From Candidatus Uhrbacteria bacterium (GTDB lineage Bacteria > Patescibacteriota > Patescibacteriia > 2-12-FULL-60-25): DNA of 64,000 nt. Every line of letters begins with the position of its first letter. Position 1 is the first letter of the stretch. The position numbers and the translations under genes are program-made. Below, in pieces: positions 62,437 to 64,000 of this stretch. The notes beneath the pieces are model-generated. The model saw only the letters and a program-made list of their open reading frames with translations. It searched no databases and was not told the DNA's origin. Location: positions 124,001 to 188,000 of the forward strand of contig JAIOPK010000006.1 of the NCBI GenBank assembly GCA_021413945.1, given 5' to 3'.

Positions 62437-63230
62437 TTCATTTTACGAGCGCGCAATCCGAGGAACAGAGGGATTTCTTTACGGGCGACGTTTTCTGCCT
62501 TCGCTTTGGGGCCGGAGTCGCTGACTTTGTTTGACACCCATTCTTCGAGTGCTTCTATCACAAAGCCGTACTTGGCGAGTTCGGTGACGTACATCGAAAG
62601 AGGTCGATGATACGAGTAGGTTTTTTCTTCCGGTGCGGAACCGGGATGTGCGATGATCGGCATTTCGTAGTCGGTCATGTATTTGTCGACGCGGCGGTAT
62701 TGGAGTTTGCGCTCTTCATCCCAGCCCCAGCCGCTTTGGCGCGGCTGTCGGAATGCGGGGTGATTCATCGTGATGACGAGGACGCCATCGGGTTTGAGTG
62801 CGCGAGCCGCTTCGGAAAAGACGAGCGTGAGCGGATCGATGTTTTGGATCGCGAGGTTGCACACGATTCCGTCGAGGGAGTTCGGCGGAAAAAGATGGGA
62901 AAAGTTGGTGGCGTCATCGACGGTGAAGCGCACATTTTTTGGAGCGATTCTTTTGGCTTGGTCGATCAAGCTCGGTGAGGCATCCAGTCCATCGACTTTG
63001 AAAGCTTTTGGTGCGAGGAGTTTTGCGAACACGCCTTGACCGCAAGCGAGGTCGAGGTAGTGGCCGTCCTTTTTTGGAGCAAGTAAACGTAGCGCACCGG
63101 GGAAGATGAGATCGCGTTGGAAGTCGCCGCCCTCTTTGCCCATGTAGCCCCCATACCACCCGGCGACGGATTCCCAGCTGGATTTGGGGCCGACGACCAC
63201 TTTACGGCCTCGTCCTCGAATAGATCGCAT
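62433..63230 (-). CDS. Class I SAM-dependent methyltransferase
   Basis: 265 aa from MRSIRGRGRKVVVGPKSSWE. Motif I DLACGQGVFAKLL, motif II GLDASPSLIDQAK, motif III NVRFTVDDATNFS and motif IV DGIVCNLAIQNIDPL define a small-molecule-type methyltransferase (UbiE/Methyltransf_11 style). Substrate unknown. TAGCAT lies 9 nt before the ATG; the promoter region is shared with the divergent small membrane protein gene. Confidence 0.88.
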   Translation of the reverse strand: MRSIRGRGRKVVVGPKSSWESVAGWYGGYMGKEGGDFQRDLIFPGALRLLAPKKDGHYLDLACGQGVFAKLLAPKAFKVDGLDASPSLIDQAKRIAPKNVRFTVDDATNFSHLFPPNSLDGIVCNLAIQNIDPLTLVFSEAARALKPDGVLVITMNHPAFRQPRQSGWGWDEERKLQYRRVDKYMTDYEMPIIAHPGSAPEEKTYSYHRPLSMYVTELAKYGFVIEALEEWVSNKVSDSGPKAKAENVARKEIPLFLGLRARKMN

Positions 63231-63280
63231 ATGCACGGTATGCTACACTGTCAGCATATTCCTACAATATGGGCTTTATC

Positions 63281-63532
63281 ATGCGCGTGCTTCTCGGGTT
63301 GGTGATCGTTGCGGTCGGTGCGTTCTTTGTCATTCGGACGCGCACGATCGTCGACTTTTTTGGCGGTGTCGACTTTGCAGAGAAATATCTGGGCGGCGGT
63401 GGGACGAATTTGTTCTATAAGCTGCTCGGTATCGTTTTCTGTCTTCTCGGTTTCCTGATCGCAACCAATATGTGGACGGCGTTTCTGCAAGCGACGCTTG
63501 GGTCCTTGTTTCCGGCGGCTCAACCAAAATAA
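63281..63532 (+). CDS. Small membrane protein, unknown
   Basis: 83 aa from MRVLLGLVIVAVGAFFVIRT. The Met at 63269 is also possible but TACAAT lies immediately before it, so the start of transcription probably falls between them. Two hydrophobic helices (about 2-20 and 48-68) flank a segment with GGGGTNLFYKLLG. Unknown function. The following gene begins 2 nt after the stop, so they form an operon. Confidence 0.7.
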   Translation: MRVLLGLVIVAVGAFFVIRTRTIVDFFGGVDFAEKYLGGGGTNLFYKLLGIVFCLLGFLIATNMWTAFLQATLGSLFPAAQPK

Positions 63533-63534
63533 CC

Positions 63535-64000
63535 ATGCATCATAGCGGTAACGAGCTCATCAATCCGTTCAAAGCCTTGGAACGCGCCGGGTTGCGCAAG
63601 GGCTCGCATATTGTCGATCTTGGATGCGGAGCGCTCGGGCATTTTGTGTTCCCCGCGGCGCAGATGACCGGTGGCGAGGGACGGGTGTATGCGGTCGATA
63701 TCGATAAGGCTGCTCTGAAGGCCGTTGAGCGGGCGGCTCGGCATGATCAGTACTGGAACGTGATTCCGATTTGGTCGGATATTGACGTGGTGAACGCGGC
63801 GCGTATTCCGAGCGGCTCCATCGACTTGACGGTACTGGCTAATAACCTCTACCTTTCCGCTAACCGAGCGGGCATGGTGGAAGAGGCGTTACGCCTTACC
63901 AAGCCCGGCGGACGCATCCTTGTTATCGAGTGGAAGCCGATCAAGACGGCGATCGGCCCGCCCATTGAGAATCGCATGTCGGCCACGGAAGCCAAGCGCT
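63535..64000 (+). CDS. SAM-dependent methyltransferase, cut by window edge
   Basis: Starts ATG at 63535 (MHHSGNELINPFKALERAGL) and runs off the right edge; at least 155 residues. SAM motif IVDLGCGALGHFVFPAAQ, then VYAVDIDKAALKAVERAA and LTVLANNLYLSANR. Looks like a UbiE-like methyltransferase. Probably co-transcribed with the preceding small membrane protein. Confidence 0.85.
   Translation, partial: MHHSGNELINPFKALERAGLRKGSHIVDLGCGALGHFVFPAAQMTGGEGRVYAVDIDKAALKAVERAARHDQYWNVIPIWSDIDVVNAARIPSGSIDLTVLANNLYLSANRAGMVEEALRLTKPGGRILVIEWKPIKTAIGPPIENRMSATEAKR

Overview
The window looks like a chromosomal segment of a Patescibacteria (Candidate Phyla Radiation) bacterium with moderately high GC. The grounds are: a compact S10-spc ribosomal cluster with no rpmD (L30) between rpsE and rplO, which is typical of that radiation; many short hypothetical genes; a patescibacterial style of secreted repeat protein; and almost no Shine-Dalgarno sequences. 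An Uhrbacteria-like lineage is a guess from gene style only. I see no phage, IS element, CRISPR array or rRNA gene.

Layout. 1-1.7 kb (minus): nucleotide metabolism operon (P-loop kinase, dut, HldE-C-like nucleotidyltransferase, an edge gene). 1.7-4.7 kb (minus): rplA, a lipoprotein, rplK, nusG and secE, each ribosomal gene with its own promoter and terminator. 4.7-8.3 kb: an orphan GC-rich gene, tRNA-Pro(GGG), an HU protein, a membrane protein, a LOG-family protein, rpmB and an M50 protease. 8.3-11.4 kb: str operon (rpsL, rpsG, fusA). 11.6-13.9 kb: ABC exporter and a small gene. 13.9-27.5 kb: tuf, rpsJ, rplC-D-W-B, rpsS, rplV, rpsC, rplP, rpmC, rpsQ, rplN-X-E, rpsN, rpsH, rplF-R, rpsE, rplO, secY, adk, map. 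27.5-30.2 kb: orphan hypothetical genes with strong promoters. 30.2-33.4 kb: putative glycoside hydrolase, then an ECF sigma / membrane / secreted protein module. 33.4-41.5 kb: envelope and redox genes (methyltransferase, DUF817, two FAD oxidoreductases, lipoproteins, a ppGpp-hydrolase-like HD protein, tRNA-Trp, msrA, cytochrome b5, DoxX). 41.6-53.9 kb: a large cell-surface island (collagen-like protein, two paralogous secreted proteins, a transglutaminase-like protein, a five-FN3 giant and a beta-helix giant). 53.9-64 kb: engB, glyA, an orphan gene, murC-murB, hpf, secA, a Nudix hydrolase, two methyltransferases (one cut by the edge).

How it works together. The housekeeping part supplies translation (S10/spc, str, EF-Tu, EF-G, HPF), Sec export (SecE, SecY, SecA) and wall precursors (MurB, MurC). 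The Sec route would export the surface island, whose proteins carry peptidoglycan-binding modules and large adhesive repeats, as expected for an episymbiont that attaches to a host cell.

The most notable signals are regulatory. At least a dozen genes have a -10 hexamer only 6-9 nt before the ATG (leaderless or near-leaderless mRNA). The S10/spc genes are joined by SD-less stop/start junctions. The rplA leader contains a copy of the 23S rRNA L1-binding sequence. Five isolated genes of unknown or alarmone-related function form a second class: consensus promoters, mostly longer leaders (three with a clear SD), own terminators and GC-rich codons. In the surface island, peptidoglycan-binding modules appear to be inserted inside Ig-like domains.
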